Part shown: in pieces, positions 54,115-64,000 of the stretch
How positions within the stretch are numbered: position 1 is the stretch's first letter
How the letters are laid out: each line of letters starts with the position of its first letter
NCBI GenBank assembly: GCA_001302245.1
Contig: LGYU01000006.1
Coordinates: 1-64,000 of the forward strand
Length of the DNA stretch: 64,000 nucleotides
Reading direction: 5' to 3'
From: Chitinophagaceae bacterium PMP191F
GTDB taxonomy: Bacteria; Bacteroidota; Bacteroidia; Chitinophagales; Chitinophagaceae
Translations under genes and position numbers: made by a program
Notes under the pieces: model-generated
Databases searched by the model: none
What the model was told of the DNA's origin: nothing
Seen by the model: the letters and a program-made list of their open reading frames with translations, nothing else

Positions 54115-57100
54115 CTATTTTTTCTTTACGGCTTCGGTCTGTTTACGATTTTCTGCGGGTACTCCGGCTAATACGCGCTTGTAATCACGCGGGAATACTT
54201 TAATGAAGTTCTTCAATTGATTCTCAAAATCGTCTAATACAAATTTTGCTACAGTGCTTCCTGTATATGCGTAATGACGCGTAATCAGATCGTGCAATTC
54301 CTGTGCATCCTGCTCTCCTACCGGATCAAGATCTACCATTTCCTTGTTGCAGTTATCAGCAAACTTCCCTTCTACATCATAGATGTAGGCAATACCTCCG
54401 CTCATACCTGCTGCAAAGTTTCTTCCGGTACTTCCCAGTATCACTACCTTGCCGCCGGTCATATACTCACAACCGTGATCACCTACACTTTCTACCACGG
54501 CATGTACACCCGAGTTGCGCACACAGAAACGTTCGCCTGCTTTACCACGGATAAATGCCTCACCGGAAGTAGCACCATAAAATGCTACGTTGCCAATGAT
54601 GATATTTTCTTCCGGTGTATAGGTAGCTTCTTTGGGAGGATATACTACCAGGCGTGCACCGCTGAGGCCCTTGCCAAAATAATCATTGGCATCACCTTCC
54701 AACTCAAGTGTTACACCGCTTGTATTGAATGCACCAAAGCTTTGTCCTGCCGTACCATTGAATTTGTAATGAATGGTATCATCCGGCAAGCCGGCTGCTT
54801 TGTATTTTTTGGTGATCTCGTTGGAAAGAATGGTACCGGCAGTTCTGTCCGTGTTCTTAATAGCAAACTCACCGTATACTCTTTCCTTATTTTCCAGTGC
54901 GGGTTTTGCTTTTTCCAGCAGTTGCCAGTCCAGCACTGCAGCTAGTCCGTGATCCTGTTCTTCTGTATTGTACAGACCGGTAAATTGTCCGGCTGGTTCT
55001 TTGTACAGTATAGGAGAAAGATCCAGTTTACTGTATTTCCAGTGTGTAATATTTTCTCTCATTTCCAGGCTATCCACCTGGCCAATCATTTCATTGATAG
55101 TTCTGAAACCAAGTTCGGCCATAATCTCGCGCAACTCCTGTGTAATGAATTTGAAGAAATTCACCACGTGATCTGCATCACCTGTAAAACGCTTGCGCAA
55201 TTCGGGGTCCTGCGTTGCCACACCTACGGGGCATGTATTGAGATGACACTTACGCATCATAATGCAACCTTCCACTATCAGTGCTGCAGTAGCAACACCC
55301 CACTCTTCTGCTCCCAGTAATGCTGCAATGGCAATATCACGACCGGTTTTCATCTGTCCATCTGCCTGCACTACTACGCGGCTGCGCAGTTTATTTTTCA
55401 ACAGGGTCTGATGGGTTTCTGCCAATCCCAGTTCCCATGGCAAACCGGCGTGTTTGATAGAACTGATGGGAGATGCACCGGTACCGCCATCGTGACCGGA
55501 GATCAGGATCACATCAGCCTTTGCTTTTGCCACACCAGCCGCAATGGTACCAACACCGGCTTTTGACACCAGTTTTACATTGATACGTGCTGCACGATTG
55601 GCATTCTTCAGATCAAATATTAACTGAGCAAGATCTTCAATAGAATAAATATCGTGATGCGGCGGTGGAGAGATCAGACCTACACCGGGTGTGGCATGAC
55701 GTGTTTTACCGATCCACTCATCTACTTTATGACCGGGCAACTGACCACCTTCACCTGGTTTAGCACCCTGCGCCATTTTGATCTGCAGCTCATCAGCTTC
55801 GGTCAGGTAATAACTGGTTACACCAAAACGTGCAGATGCAACCTGTTTGATGGCACTGCGCATGGAATCACCATTTGCCAGCGGCTCATATCTTCTTTCA
55901 TCTTCACCACCTTCGCCCGTATTGCTTTTACCACCAAGACGGTTCATAGCAATAGCCAGCGTAGTGTGCGCTTCCCACGAAATTGAACCAAAGCTCATGG
56001 CACCTGTTGCAAAACGTTTGTAAATATTTTCAGCGGGTTCCACTTCATCAATAGAGATAGCCGGTCTGTTGCGTCTGAACTGGAACATGCTACGCAGCGT
56101 ACAGGCTTTTTCACTCTGGTCATTTACCAGTCGTGAATATTTTTTAAACATGTTGTAGTCATTCATTTTGGTTGAATACTGCAACAGGTGAATGGTTTGC
56201 GGGTTGAACAGGTGAAACTCTCCTTTACGTTTCCATTGGTAAATACCACCAACAGGTAAACGGTCAACAGGAATATCTTTCCTGCTGAAAGCCACCCAGT
56301 GTTTAGCCAGTGCTTCTTTTGCCAGCTCATCCAGGCCAACACCTTCAATACGACTTACTGCACCGGTAAAGTATTTATCTACAACTTCTTTATTTAAACC
56401 AAGTATCTCAAAGATCTGCGCACCCTGGTATGACTGTAAAGTAGAGATCCCCATTTTAGAGAATACTTTCAGCAAACCATCGCACACAGCTTTGATATAA
56501 TTTTTACGCAGCTCTTCCCAGGTAAGACTGGTTTCGAGTGTACCGTTTTGTTTAGAACTGCGCAATGTTGCCAGTGCCAGGTATGGATTGATAGCAGTTG
56601 CACCAAAACCTAACAGACAGGCAAAGTGATGCACTTCCCAAACATCACCGGCTTCTACCACAATACCTACCTGCCCGCGTAAACCTTTACGGATCAGGTG
56701 ATGGTGTACCGCGGCTGTTGCCAGCAAGGAAGGAATAGCAGCATGATCCGAATCCACCGCACGATCGCAAAGGATCAGCACTTCAAATCCATCATGCACC
56801 GCATCTTCTGCATAGCGGCACAGTCTTTCAAGACCGGCTTTCAACGAACCAGGCTTGCCGTCTGCACGGAAATATGTTTGCAGTGTTTTTGCCTGGAATA
56901 TACCGGTATCGATACTACGTAGTTTTTCCAGTTCAGTACTGGTCAATATGGGATGTTTCAATGCCACAGAATGGCAATGTGTAGGATCTTCTTCCAGCAG
57001 GTTGCCGTTATTGCCCACAAATGCAGCCAGGCTCATTACCATACGTTCACGGATAGGATCAATAGGCGGATTGGTTACCTGTGCAAACAATTGTTTGAAA

Positions 57101-58650
57101 TAAGAACTGAGGTGCTGCGGTTGATCACTCAATACAGCCAAAGGAACATCGGTACCCATTGAACCGATAGGCTCTTTTCCATCCAGGCCCATTGGCTTTA
57201 CAATGGTATCCACATCTTCTGTAGAATAGCCAAATGCTTTCTGGTATCTTAAAATAGATGAATCTGAAAGATGTGTGAAAGTAACACGCGGCTCATCCAG
57301 TTCTTCCAGGCGTATTTTATATTGATTCAGCCAATCGCCGTAAGGCTTGCGTGAACAGATAGATGATTTCAGTTCCTGGTCGCTGATAATGCGTCCCTGC
57401 TCCATATCTACCACAAACATCTTACCAGGCTGCAGACGACCTTTTTCAAGAATGATCGCCGGATCAACAGGCAATGCTCCTGTTTCTGATGCCATGATCA
57501 CACGGTCATCTTTGGTAACACAGTATCTTGAAGGACGCAGACCATTTCTATCCAGCGTGGCACCTATCATCTTTCCGTCGGTGAACGAAATAGATGCAGG
57601 CCCGTCCCATGGTTCCATAATGGACGCATGGTATTCATAAAACGCTTTCTTTACGGGGTCCATCTGATCATTGCCGTCCCATGCTTCAGGCACTAGCATC
57701 ATCATTACGTGCGGCAACGGACGACCGGTAAGCGTAAGCAGTTCGATCATATTGTCCAGACAGGCAGAATCTGACTGTCCGGCAGTAACAATAGGCAGCA
57801 ACATTTCCATTTCCTCTTTGCTGAAGAAAGAAGAAGTGAAACTGTGTTCGCCGGTCTTTAACCAGTTCAGGTTGCCCTGCAATGTGTTGATCTCCCCGTT
57901 GTGTGCAATAAAACGGAATGGCTGTGCCAGCTTCCAGGAAGGGAATGTATTGGTAGCAAAACGGGAATGCACCAGGCCAAAGGCTGATACTACGCGTTTG
58001 TTACTGAGATCAGGGAAGTAATGGCGCACCTGTGTACTGGTGAGCTGTCCTTTATATACAACTGTTTTATAAGAGAGAGATGCAATGTAAAAACCAATTG
58101 CATCTTTACGTACTGTATTATTAATAGTATGGCTGGCGTAGTTGCGCAATACAAACAGTTTGCGCTCAAACTCATCCGGGTTGGTAATATGGTCAGGACA
58201 TGCAATGAATACATGTTCCATTTCAGGTTCCACGCTCAATGCAGTAGCACCAATATCGTCAGGATTGACAGGCACCTTACGATATGCCAGTACTTCCAAT
58301 CCCATCTTCTCAGCGGCACGGTTAAAGATATCGCGGCATTCTTCACGAAGACGGATCTCTCTCGGGAAGAACACTACACCTACGCCGTAGCGACCAAAAG
58401 CAGGCAAAGGAACACCCAGCTTAATGCATTCATCAAAGAAAAATTCGTGGGGAGTCTGGATCATAATACCTGCACCATCACCGGTATTGTTCTCGCAACC
58501 GCAGGCACCGCGGTGCTCCATGTTTTCCAGAACAGTAAGTGCATCGGAGATGATCTGGTGAGACTTATGGCCTTTGATATTGGCAACGAATCCTATACCA
58601 CAGGCATCACGCTCGAAGGAGGGATGATATAAACCCTGGTTGCTCGCCAT
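54115..58650 (-). CDS. gltB: Glutamate synthase large subunit
   Basis: A 1511-residue enzyme making two glutamates from glutamine and 2-oxoglutarate. The N-terminal amidotransferase nucleophile is Cys17 in ERDACGIGF, implying removal of a 16-residue propeptide. The synthase domain (about residues 830-1200) has [29 protein letters not shown] and [19 protein letters not shown]; 3Fe-4S ligands are in [16 protein letters not shown]. The C-terminal GXGXG beta-helix has [11 protein letters not shown] and [11 protein letters not shown]. Length is typical. It is the first gene of the gltBD unit. Confidence 0.97.
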   Translation of the reverse strand: MASNQGLYHPSFERDACGIGFVANIKGHKSHQIISDALTVLENMEHRGACGCENNTGDGAGIMIQTPHEFFFDECIKLGVPLPAFGRYGVGVVFFPREIRLREECRDIFNRAAEKMGLEVLAYRKVPVNPDDIGATALSVEPEMEHVFIACPDHITNPDEFERKLFVLRNYASHTINNTVRKDAIGFYIASLSYKTVVYKGQLTSTQVRHYFPDLSNKRVVSAFGLVHSRFATNTFPSWKLAQPFRFIAHNGEINTLQGNLNWLKTGEHSFTSSFFSKEEMEMLLPIVTAGQSDSACLDNMIELLTLTGRPLPHVMMMLVPEAWDGNDQMDPVKKAFYEYHASIMEPWDGPASISFTDGKMIGATLDRNGLRPSRYCVTKDDRVIMASETGALPVDPAIILEKGRLQPGKMFVVDMEQGRIISDQELKSSICSRKPYGDWLNQYKIRLEELDEPRVTFTHLSDSSILRYQKAFGYSTEDVDTIVKPMGLDGKEPIGSMGTDVPLAVLSDQPQHLSSYFKQLFAQVTNPPIDPIRERMVMSLAAFVGNNGNLLEEDPTHCHSVALKHPILTSTELEKLRSIDTGIFQAKTLQTYFRADGKPGSLKAGLERLCRYAEDAVHDGFEVLILCDRAVDSDHAAIPSLLATAAVHHHLIRKGLRGQVGIVVEAGDVWEVHHFACLLGFGATAINPYLALATLRSSKQNGTLETSLTWEELRKNYIKAVCDGLLKVFSKMGISTLQSYQGAQIFEILGLNKEVVDKYFTGAVSRIEGVGLDELAKEALAKHWVAFSRKDIPVDRLPVGGIYQWKRKGEFHLFNPQTIHLLQYSTKMNDYNMFKKYSRLVNDQSEKACTLRSMFQFRRNRPAISIDEVEPAENIYKRFATGAMSFGSISWEAHTTLAIAMNRLGGKSNTGEGGEDERRYEPLANGDSMRSAIKQVASARFGVTSYYLTEADELQIKMAQGAKPGEGGQLPGHKVDEWIGKTRHATPGVGLISPPPHHDIYSIEDLAQLIFDLKNANRAARINVKLVSKAGVGTIAAGVAKAKADVILISGHDGGTGASPISSIKHAGLPWELGLAETHQTLLKNKLRSRVVVQADGQMKTGRDIAIAALLGAEEWGVATAALIVEGCIMMRKCHLNTCPVGVATQDPELRKRFTGDADHVVNFFKFITQELREIMAELGFRTINEMIGQVDSLEMRENITHWKYSKLDLSPILYKEPAGQFTGLYNTEEQDHGLAAVLDWQLLEKAKPALENKERVYGEFAIKNTDRTAGTILSNEITKKYKAAGLPDDTIHYKFNGTAGQSFGAFNTSGVTLELEGDANDYFGKGLSGARLVVYPPKEATYTPEENIIIGNVAFYGATSGEAFIRGKAGERFCVRNSGVHAVVESVGDHGCEYMTGGKVVILGSTGRNFAAGMSGGIAYIYDVEGKFADNCNKEMVDLDPVGEQDAQELHDLITRHYAYTGSTVAKFVLDDFENQLKNFIKVFPRDYKRVLAGVPAENRKQTEAVKKK

Positions 58651-59105
58651 GCAATGTTGATTTTTGAAAAATTTTTAAAAAATATGGCAATTTTTCATAG
58701 GATTTTCAATACGGCAAGCAAGCAACTGCATGAAAATACGAAGAAAATCGGATTTTTAATAGAATTATTTAATAATTATTTAATTGTTTTCCACATTTAA
58801 ATGTGTTTAGTCTACATAATAAGTAGATAATCTCTGATGCTGGCAGAATACCGCAAAGTAAACACCGCTAAATCCTTAAAGCCTGCAGGTATTACAGTTT
58901 TCGTTTATAGGTTATAGATATAATATTTAAGATGCAAATTATTGCTATTCGTGATTACAGACTACTGATAGTCTAGCGTCACATGAAAACCTTCACCCTT
59001 ATACTTTAAACTTTAAGCCTTAAACTTTCAGCACACGGCAAAACAGTATGTCCGAATGATAACGAACAAGACTACACAGAAACTTTATGCCTTAAATCTT
59101 ACACT
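58651..59105. other. Intergenic region between ilvA and gltB
   Basis: 455 AT-rich bases. The gltB promoter should lie in the right-hand vicinity of 58651-58800 on the minus strand; no clear -33/-7 pair was identified. Around 58985-59095 there are repeated CTTTAAACTTTAAGCCTT-like strings, a low-complexity repeat. No gene or structured RNA is recognised. Confidence 0.4.
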
Positions 59106-60368
59106 TTATACAAGGTATCCAAACAAAGTATCGTCCTTATTCAATTCCGTGTAATTAATATTATACTGACGCATGTTTTCCAGCAGTGTTGCATAATCTT
59201 CACGGCTCTTCAGCTCAATACCTACCAGTGCCGGGCCGGACTCCTTGTTATGCTTCTGCATGTATTCAAAGCGGGTAATATCGTCGGTGGGACCTAATAC
59301 GTGGTTTACAAATTCTTTTAATGCCCCGGGGCGTTGGGCAAAACGAACGAGGAAATAATGTTTTAGTCCTTCATACTGCAGGCTACGCTCTTTGATTTCC
59401 TGCATACGGTCTATATCATTGTTGCTACCGCTAACGATACATACAATGTTCTTTCCTTTGATCACATCAGCATGATCATCCAGTGCAGCAATGGACAATG
59501 CACCGGCAGGCTCTACCACAATAGCATCTTCGTTGTACAATTTTAAAATGGTAGAACACACTTTGCCTTCCGGAACCAATCGCATATCATCCAGTACTTC
59601 TTTACAGATGGAGAATGTTATATCTCCTATCCTTTTCACGGCAGCACCATCTACAAAGCGTTCAATACTGTCCAGCGTCACCGGCCGGCCGGCATCCAAT
59701 GCTTTGCGCATGGAAGGAGCACCTTCGGGTTCAAGACCAATGATCTTTGTTTTGGGAGAATACGTTTTAAAATAAGAACCCACACCAGAGGCAAGGCCAC
59801 CGCCGCCTACAGGTACAAATACATAGTCAATATCAGAAAGGTCTTCCAGTATTTCAAGGGCAACCGTTCCCTGTCCTTCAATGATGCGGTAATCATCAAA
59901 AGGAGGGATAAAGGTCATGCCATTTTCTTCAGTGAATTGTTTGGCAGCAAAAGCACAATCATCAAACGTATCACCTATCAGCCTGATCTCAATATTGTCC
60001 TCGCCAAACATCTTGGTCTGGTTCACCTTTTGTTTGGGGGTAATAATGGGCATGAACACAACACCTTTTACATTCAGCTTCTTACAGGAGAAGGCAAATC
60101 CCTGTGCATGATTGCCTGCGCTGGCGCATACAACCCCGCGTTGTAATTGCTCGGCAGACAAACTGCTCATCATATTATAGGCACCCCGTAATTTATATGA
60201 TCTTACTACCTGCAGATCTTCACGTTTCAGGTAAACATTGCACTGGTATTTTTTTGACAGGCTAAGATTGTATACCAGCGGCGTTCTTGTCACCACTTTC
60301 TTCAAACGAAATGAAGCTTTATGAAAATCCAGTTGGGGTGTGGTGTGTGTGTGCGTATCCATAATCAT
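59106..60368 (-). CDS. ilvA: Threonine dehydratase (biosynthetic)
   Basis: A 420-residue PLP enzyme deaminating threonine to 2-oxobutanoate, the entry to isoleucine. The PLP lysine is in SYKLRGAYNMM (about residues 57-67), the Gly-rich phosphate loop is PVGGGGLASG, and SGSNNDIDRM lies near the end of the catalytic domain. A single C-terminal ACT-like regulatory domain spans about residues 335-420, shorter than E. coli IlvA, which has two. The start may be the first or third codon (MIMDTH). It follows ilvC but is separated from it by an intrinsic terminator. Confidence 0.94.
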   Translation of the reverse strand: MIMDTHTHTTPQLDFHKASFRLKKVVTRTPLVYNLSLSKKYQCNVYLKREDLQVVRSYKLRGAYNMMSSLSAEQLQRGVVCASAGNHAQGFAFSCKKLNVKGVVFMPIITPKQKVNQTKMFGEDNIEIRLIGDTFDDCAFAAKQFTEENGMTFIPPFDDYRIIEGQGTVALEILEDLSDIDYVFVPVGGGGLASGVGSYFKTYSPKTKIIGLEPEGAPSMRKALDAGRPVTLDSIERFVDGAAVKRIGDITFSICKEVLDDMRLVPEGKVCSTILKLYNEDAIVVEPAGALSIAALDDHADVIKGKNIVCIVSGSNNDIDRMQEIKERSLQYEGLKHYFLVRFAQRPGALKEFVNHVLGPTDDITRFEYMQKHNKESGPALVGIELKSREDYATLLENMRQYNINYTELNKDDTLFGYLV

Positions 60369-60377
60369 TCAACATTG

Positions 60378-60408
60378 AAAAAGCAGCCACCGGTGTTGCC
60401 GGTGGCTG
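60378..60408 (-). terminator. Intrinsic terminator between ilvC and ilvA
   Basis: Minus-strand stem CAGCCACCGG (60408-60399) with CCGGTGGCTG (60393-60384), 5-base loop, then CTTTTTC. It begins 9 bases after the ilvC stop and ends 9 bases before the ilvA ATG. Confidence 0.9.
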
Positions 60409-60417
60409 TTGTATAAG

Positions 60418-61503
60418 TTAGGCTACAGTTTCTTTCTTAGCCGATTTTGCATCTGCGGGCTGGTTTTCAGGACGCAGACTGCGTACTGTTTTACCTGCCT
60501 GCCACAATTCGCTTTCCCGCAATTCTTTCAGTTCCAGTTCCAGTTTCTCACGATAGTCGGGCTGGCTGTTGCTGGAGATAGAGCGTGCAGCTTCTTTACC
60601 GGCAGCAACACTTTCATACAGTTCAGTGAATACAGGTAATGTAGCATCACGAAATTTTTTCCACCAATCCAATGCTCCGCGTTGTGCAGTGGTAGAGCAG
60701 TTGGCATACATCCAGTCCATACCATTTTCAGCTACCAATGGCATCAGAGACTGTGTCAGCTCTTCTACTGTTTCATTGAATGCCTCAGAAGGTGTATGTC
60801 CTTTTTTACGCAGCACTTCATACTGTGCAGCAAAGATCCCCTGGATGGCACCCATCAGAGTACCTCGCTCACCGGTCAGATCACTGAACACTTCGCGTTT
60901 GAAATCAGTTTCGAACAGGTAACCGCTACCGATAGCGATACCCAGTGCAATTACTCTTTCTGCAGCACGGCCGGTAGCATCCTGAAAGATAGCGTAGCTA
61001 CTGTTTAAACCACGACCCTGCAGGAACATGCGACGCAGTGAAGTACCAGAACCTTTAGGGGCCACCAGGAATACGTCAACATCAGCAGGAGGAATGATAC
61101 CAGTCTGATCGTTGTAAGTAATACCAAAACCGTGAGAGAAATATAAAGCCTTACCAGGGGTAAGATGTTTTTTAACTGTAGGCCACAACTGGATCTGGGC
61201 AGCATCGCTCAACAGGTAGCAGATGATGGTCCCACGCTCCAGCGCTTCCTCAATATCAAATAAGCTTTCTCCAGGTACAAATCCATCACGAACAGCTTTA
61301 TCCCAGCTTTTGGAATTTTTACGTTGTCCGATAATAACGTTTACACCATTATCTTTCTGGTTCAGGGCCTGGCCGGGTCCCTGTACACCATAGCCAATTA
61401 CAGCTACTACTTCATTTTTTAATACCTGTTGTGCTTTGGCGAGCGGGAACTCTTCGCGGGTTACTACATTTTCCTCAACTCCACCGAAATTTAATTTTGC
61501 CAT
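60418..61503 (-). CDS. ilvC: Ketol-acid reductoisomerase
   Basis: A 361-residue NADPH- and Mg-dependent enzyme of valine and isoleucine synthesis. The nucleotide-binding motif is VIGYGVQGPGQALN (about residues 35-48); the metal-binding acidic residues are in TDFKREVFSDLTGERG (about 205-220) and NETVEELTQSLMPL. The PRKNSKSW-like loop GQRKNSKSW after beta-2 suggests NADPH specificity. Length is between class I (about 330) and class II (about 490), with a charged C-terminal extension. It lies downstream of ilvN. Confidence 0.96.
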   Translation of the reverse strand: MAKLNFGGVEENVVTREEFPLAKAQQVLKNEVVAVIGYGVQGPGQALNQKDNGVNVIIGQRKNSKSWDKAVRDGFVPGESLFDIEEALERGTIICYLLSDAAQIQLWPTVKKHLTPGKALYFSHGFGITYNDQTGIIPPADVDVFLVAPKGSGTSLRRMFLQGRGLNSSYAIFQDATGRAAERVIALGIAIGSGYLFETDFKREVFSDLTGERGTLMGAIQGIFAAQYEVLRKKGHTPSEAFNETVEELTQSLMPLVAENGMDWMYANCSTTAQRGALDWWKKFRDATLPVFTELYESVAAGKEAARSISSNSQPDYREKLELELKELRESELWQAGKTVRSLRPENQPADAKSAKKETVA

Positions 61504-61743
61504 TTGTTTTAGTTTATTAGATAAGAGAGAAAGAGTGAAGGAGACAAAGAGCTTTTTACTCGTTTGGTCCTGTTGCTCCTGGTTGTTTACTATGATAAGA
61601 GGTAAAGAGAAAAGGAGATAAAGAGGGTTGATACCCCTTTGTTCTTTCCATCCTTTAATCCTCTGTTGTTGATAAGAGACCGGAGAAGAAAGGCGCCCAG
61701 AGCAGTACTACTCTTTTGCTTTTTATCTCCTTTATGCTCTTAG
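61504..61743. other. Purine-biased spacer between ilvN and ilvC with inverted repeat
   Basis: 240 bases with marked purine runs (AGAGAAAGAGTGAAGGAGAC and similar). AAAGGAGATAAA (61611-61622) has its complement TTTATCTCCTTT at 61722-61733. A smaller hairpin AAAG(A)GGG/CCCCTTT lies at about 61620-61640. No gene is seen. Confidence 0.5.
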
Positions 61744-62334
61744 CTACATTGTAAATACTTCTGATTGTTTATCAAGGAATTCGTTTTCGATCACTTCTTC
61801 ACCGGGTTCTTTGTATTCAAATTCCTTCAGCTTTTCGTGGAAGCCATGACTGCTTTTAATAATGGCTACACGAGCACTGCGTACAAACTCGATCAATCCG
61901 AATGGCTCCAATACCTGTATCAGTTTGTCTGTTTCTTCGCGATGACCGGTAGTTTCAAAAATGGTATAGTCTTTACGGATCACTACAGCACGAGCACCAT
62001 GCTCACGCAGTAATCTTTCTACCTTTACCTTTTCGGCAACTTCATCTGTAGGCACTTTGTACATAGCCAGTTCCTGCCATACAATTTCTTCGCTGGTGTT
62101 ATAGTAAGCCTTCAATACCTCTACCTGCTTTTCAATCTGGCGGGCAAGTTTTTTCACTACCTCTTCCACTTCATTGATCACAATGGTAAAGCGGTGAATA
62201 CCTTCTACCTCGCTGGGTGAAGTGTTTAGGCTTTCTATATTGATCTTACGACGGGAGAAGATGATCGCGATACGATTCAGTAACCCGATCTGGTTCTCTG
62301 TGTATACTGTTACGGTGAATTCCTGTTTTGACAT
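61744..62334 (-). CDS. ilvN: Acetolactate synthase small (regulatory) subunit
   Basis: A 196-residue regulatory subunit that activates the catalytic IlvB and usually confers valine sensitivity. An N-terminal ACT domain covers about residues 1-75 (FTVTVYTENQIGLLNRIAII and RKINIESLNTSPSE). The C-terminal ALS small-subunit domain spans about 80-165. The length is near the usual 160-170 plus a short acidic tail. It starts 51 bases after ilvB, within the leftward ilv operon. Confidence 0.94.
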   Translation of the reverse strand: MSKQEFTVTVYTENQIGLLNRIAIIFSRRKINIESLNTSPSEVEGIHRFTIVINEVEEVVKKLARQIEKQVEVLKAYYNTSEEIVWQELAMYKVPTDEVAEKVKVERLLREHGARAVVIRKDYTIFETTGHREETDKLIQVLEPFGLIEFVRSARVAIIKSSHGFHEKLKEFEYKEPGEEVIENEFLDKQSEVFTM

Positions 62335-62385
62335 GGAATCTCTTTTTTACTGATAATTAATTACGGTTAGTACTGTCTGATCCTG

Positions 62386-64000
62386 TTACTTCAATCTGAT
62401 CTCAGATACACTGCATCCCTGTGGTACCATCGGGAACACATTGTTCTCTTTTCCTACCATTACTTCCAGCAGGTACGAGCCTTTGGAACTGAGCATAGTA
62501 TTCACAGCATTTTTCAGGTCTTCTCTTTTTGAAATACTGCTGCCGGCAACACCATAAGCTTTGGCCAACTGTACAAAATCAGGACTTGCGATATCTACAA
62601 ATGAATAACGTTTATCATGAAAAAGCTGCTGCCACTGCCGCACCATACCCAGAAAACGGTTGTTAAGAATAAGGATCTTCACATCGACTTCGCTTTGCAT
62701 AATGGTACCCAGCTCTTGCAATGTCATTTGGAAACCACCATCGCCAATGATCGCCACCACTGTTCTGTCGGGAGCGCCAAATTTAGCACCGATAGCTGCA
62801 GGCAGGGCAAAACCCATGGTACCTAAACCACCGGAAGTGATATTACTTCTTGTTTTATTGAATTTTGCATAACGACAAGCTACCATCTGGTGCTGGCCTA
62901 CGTCAGTTACAATAACTGCATCACCGTTTGTCAGCTCGTTCAATACTTTCAGTACCTCACCCATTGTCATTTCATCTGAAGTTGGGTTCAGCTCAGGATT
63001 GATACAGGCTTCTTCTTCCTGCTGGCGATAATCACGGAACTTCTGTAGCCACTGCGGATATACTTTGGGCTCTACCAGCTCTGTCAGTAACGGCAATGTT
63101 TCTTTACAATCGCCCCATACAGGTACGGCAGATTTTACGTTCTTATCAATTTCAGCGGGATCAATATCGAGATGGATAACTTTTGCCTGCTTTGCATATT
63201 TGTCCAGTCTGCCGGTAACACGATCATCGAAACGCATACCTATAGCAATCAACACATCGCATTCATTAGTCAACACATTGGGACCATAGTTGCCATGCAT
63301 ACCCAGCATACCCATACCCAGCGGATGATCGGAAGGGATAGCACTTTCGCCCATGATAGTCCATGCTGCAGGGATACCGGCTTTCTCAATGAATTTTTTG
63401 AACTCAGTTTCTGCACCACCCAGTATTACACCCTGGCCAAAGATCACGAAAGGCTTTTCGGCTTCATTGATCAGTTTAGCTGCCTGCTCCACATATTTTT
63501 TGCGCACAATGGGTTTAGGACGATAGCTGCGGATATGTTTGCATTTCTCATATCCTGCATATTCAAACTGTTGTAATTGTGCATTTTTTGTAATGTCGAT
63601 CAACACAGGACCAGGTCTTCCACTGCCGGCAATATAAAAGGCCTTGGCCAGCACTGCAGGAATTTCATTGGCATCTGTTACCTGATAGTTCCATTTGGTA
63701 ACAGGTGTAGTGATGTTGATCACATCAGTTTCCTGGAAGGCATCTGTACCCAGCAGGTGAGCAAATACCTGACCGGTAATAGCAACAACCGGTGTACTGT
63801 CAATCATAGCATCTGCCAACCCTGTTACCAGGTTGGTAGCACCAGGACCACTGGTGGCAAAAACAACACCCGTTTTACCGGAAGTTCTGGCATACCCTTG
63901 TGCTGCGTGTATACCACCCTGCTCATGACGCACCAGTATGTGTTTCAGTTTATCCTGGTAATCGTACAGCGCATCATAAATAGGCATAATAGCGCCACCG
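62386..64000 (-). CDS. ilvB: Acetolactate synthase large subunit (5' end outside window)
   Basis: The ThDP-dependent catalytic subunit condensing pyruvate with pyruvate or 2-oxobutanoate. The frame is open to the right edge: codons before the internal ATG read GGAIMPIYDALYDY, so the first ~25-35 residues lie beyond 64000. Motifs present are RHEQGGIHAAQGYAR (catalytic Glu), SGPGATNLVTG, the FAD-region RFDDRVTG and the ThDP motif GDGGFQMTLQEL...NNRFLGMVRQWQ. It precedes ilvN; ilvD or a leader would be expected further right. Confidence 0.96.
   Translation of the reverse strand, partial: GGAIMPIYDALYDYQDKLKHILVRHEQGGIHAAQGYARTSGKTGVVFATSGPGATNLVTGLADAMIDSTPVVAITGQVFAHLLGTDAFQETDVINITTPVTKWNYQVTDANEIPAVLAKAFYIAGSGRPGPVLIDITKNAQLQQFEYAGYEKCKHIRSYRPKPIVRKKYVEQAAKLINEAEKPFVIFGQGVILGGAETEFKKFIEKAGIPAAWTIMGESAIPSDHPLGMGMLGMHGNYGPNVLTNECDVLIAIGMRFDDRVTGRLDKYAKQAKVIHLDIDPAEIDKNVKSAVPVWGDCKETLPLLTELVEPKVYPQWLQKFRDYRQQEEEACINPELNPTSDEMTMGEVLKVLNELTNGDAVIVTDVGQHQMVACRYAKFNKTRSNITSGGLGTMGFALPAAIGAKFGAPDRTVVAIIGDGGFQMTLQELGTIMQSEVDVKILILNNRFLGMVRQWQQLFHDKRYSFVDIASPDFVQLAKAYGVAGSSISKREDLKNAVNTMLSSKGSYLLEVMVGKENNVFPMVPQGCSVSEIRLK

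Noticed and set aside
1-64000. CRISPR arrays, tRNA or rRNA genes, prophage or toxin-antitoxin loci
   Set aside because: Both strands were read for these; no repeat-spacer array, cloverleaf, rRNA segment or phage gene was recognised.

Overview
The window looks like chromosome of a Bacteroidota bacterium, most probably a Chitinophagaceae relative. Support comes from the gene repertoire (GltBD with a neighbouring AmtB and BBP2-type porin, DUF6089 and PorT-type barrels, a T9SS-like C-terminal domain, a thioester alpha-2-macroglobulin), from promoter elements of the TTTG-N19/21-TAnnTTTG type, and from the lack of conspicuous Shine-Dalgarno sites. The assignment is inference; no rRNA or tRNA gene is visible. 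The sequence is mostly housekeeping and amino-acid metabolism, with one decayed IS200-like element and no prophage, CRISPR array or large mobile island.

Layout. 1-4.4 kb: a leftward operon with two ABC transporters, a YtrA-type GntR repressor and a DUF2807-like protein behind a palindromic operator. 4.8-10 kb: malic enzyme (maeB), the MlaE/MlaF lipid-transport pair, and sucD. 10-16.4 kb: a 2049-residue alpha-2-macroglobulin-like protein with an intact CAEQ thioester motif. 16.5-18.2 kb: an Lrp/AsnC regulator preceded by several palindromes and followed by an EamA exporter. 18.3-22 kb: a DAO-type flavoenzyme, a small membrane protein, and two tandem M90 (MtfA-like) metallopeptidases. 22-28.3 kb: aspS, three related small membrane proteins, a lipoprotein esterase, rarA and elaA. 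28.4-34.7 kb: envelope proteins around uvrA.

34.9-38.2 kb: a SAM-I riboswitch with a complete terminator/antiterminator platform precedes a trans-sulfuration enzyme, a QueF-family protein lacking the catalytic cysteine, and a monofunctional homoserine dehydrogenase. 38.3-39.2 kb: an IS200-like relic. 39.2-40.2 kb: a DUF2167 membrane protein. 45.3-40.3 kb (leftward): a Thr/Ile-rich leader peptide followed by thrA-thrB-thrC and a terminator. The window therefore has two homoserine dehydrogenases, one under apparent methionine (SAM) control and one under apparent threonine/isoleucine control.

46-48.5 kb: an unusual PEP carboxylase, which makes the oxaloacetate that feeds aspartate. 48.6-49 kb: two tandem terminator-like hairpins that may end small RNAs. 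49.3-58.7 kb: porin, amtB, gltD and gltB, an ammonium uptake and assimilation block. 59.1-64 kb: ilvA, ilvC, ilvN and ilvB (5' end beyond the window), with an intrinsic terminator squeezed between ilvC and ilvA. Functionally, PEPC, GltBD, ThrABC, the met operon and Ilv form a nearly continuous aspartate-family and branched-chain amino-acid region.

The most notable signals are the cysteine-less QueF homologue inside the SAM-controlled operon, the threonine leader, the palindrome cluster before the Lrp gene, and the tandem hairpin units at 48.8-48.9 kb. I did not find a clearly new multi-gene defence or mobile system.
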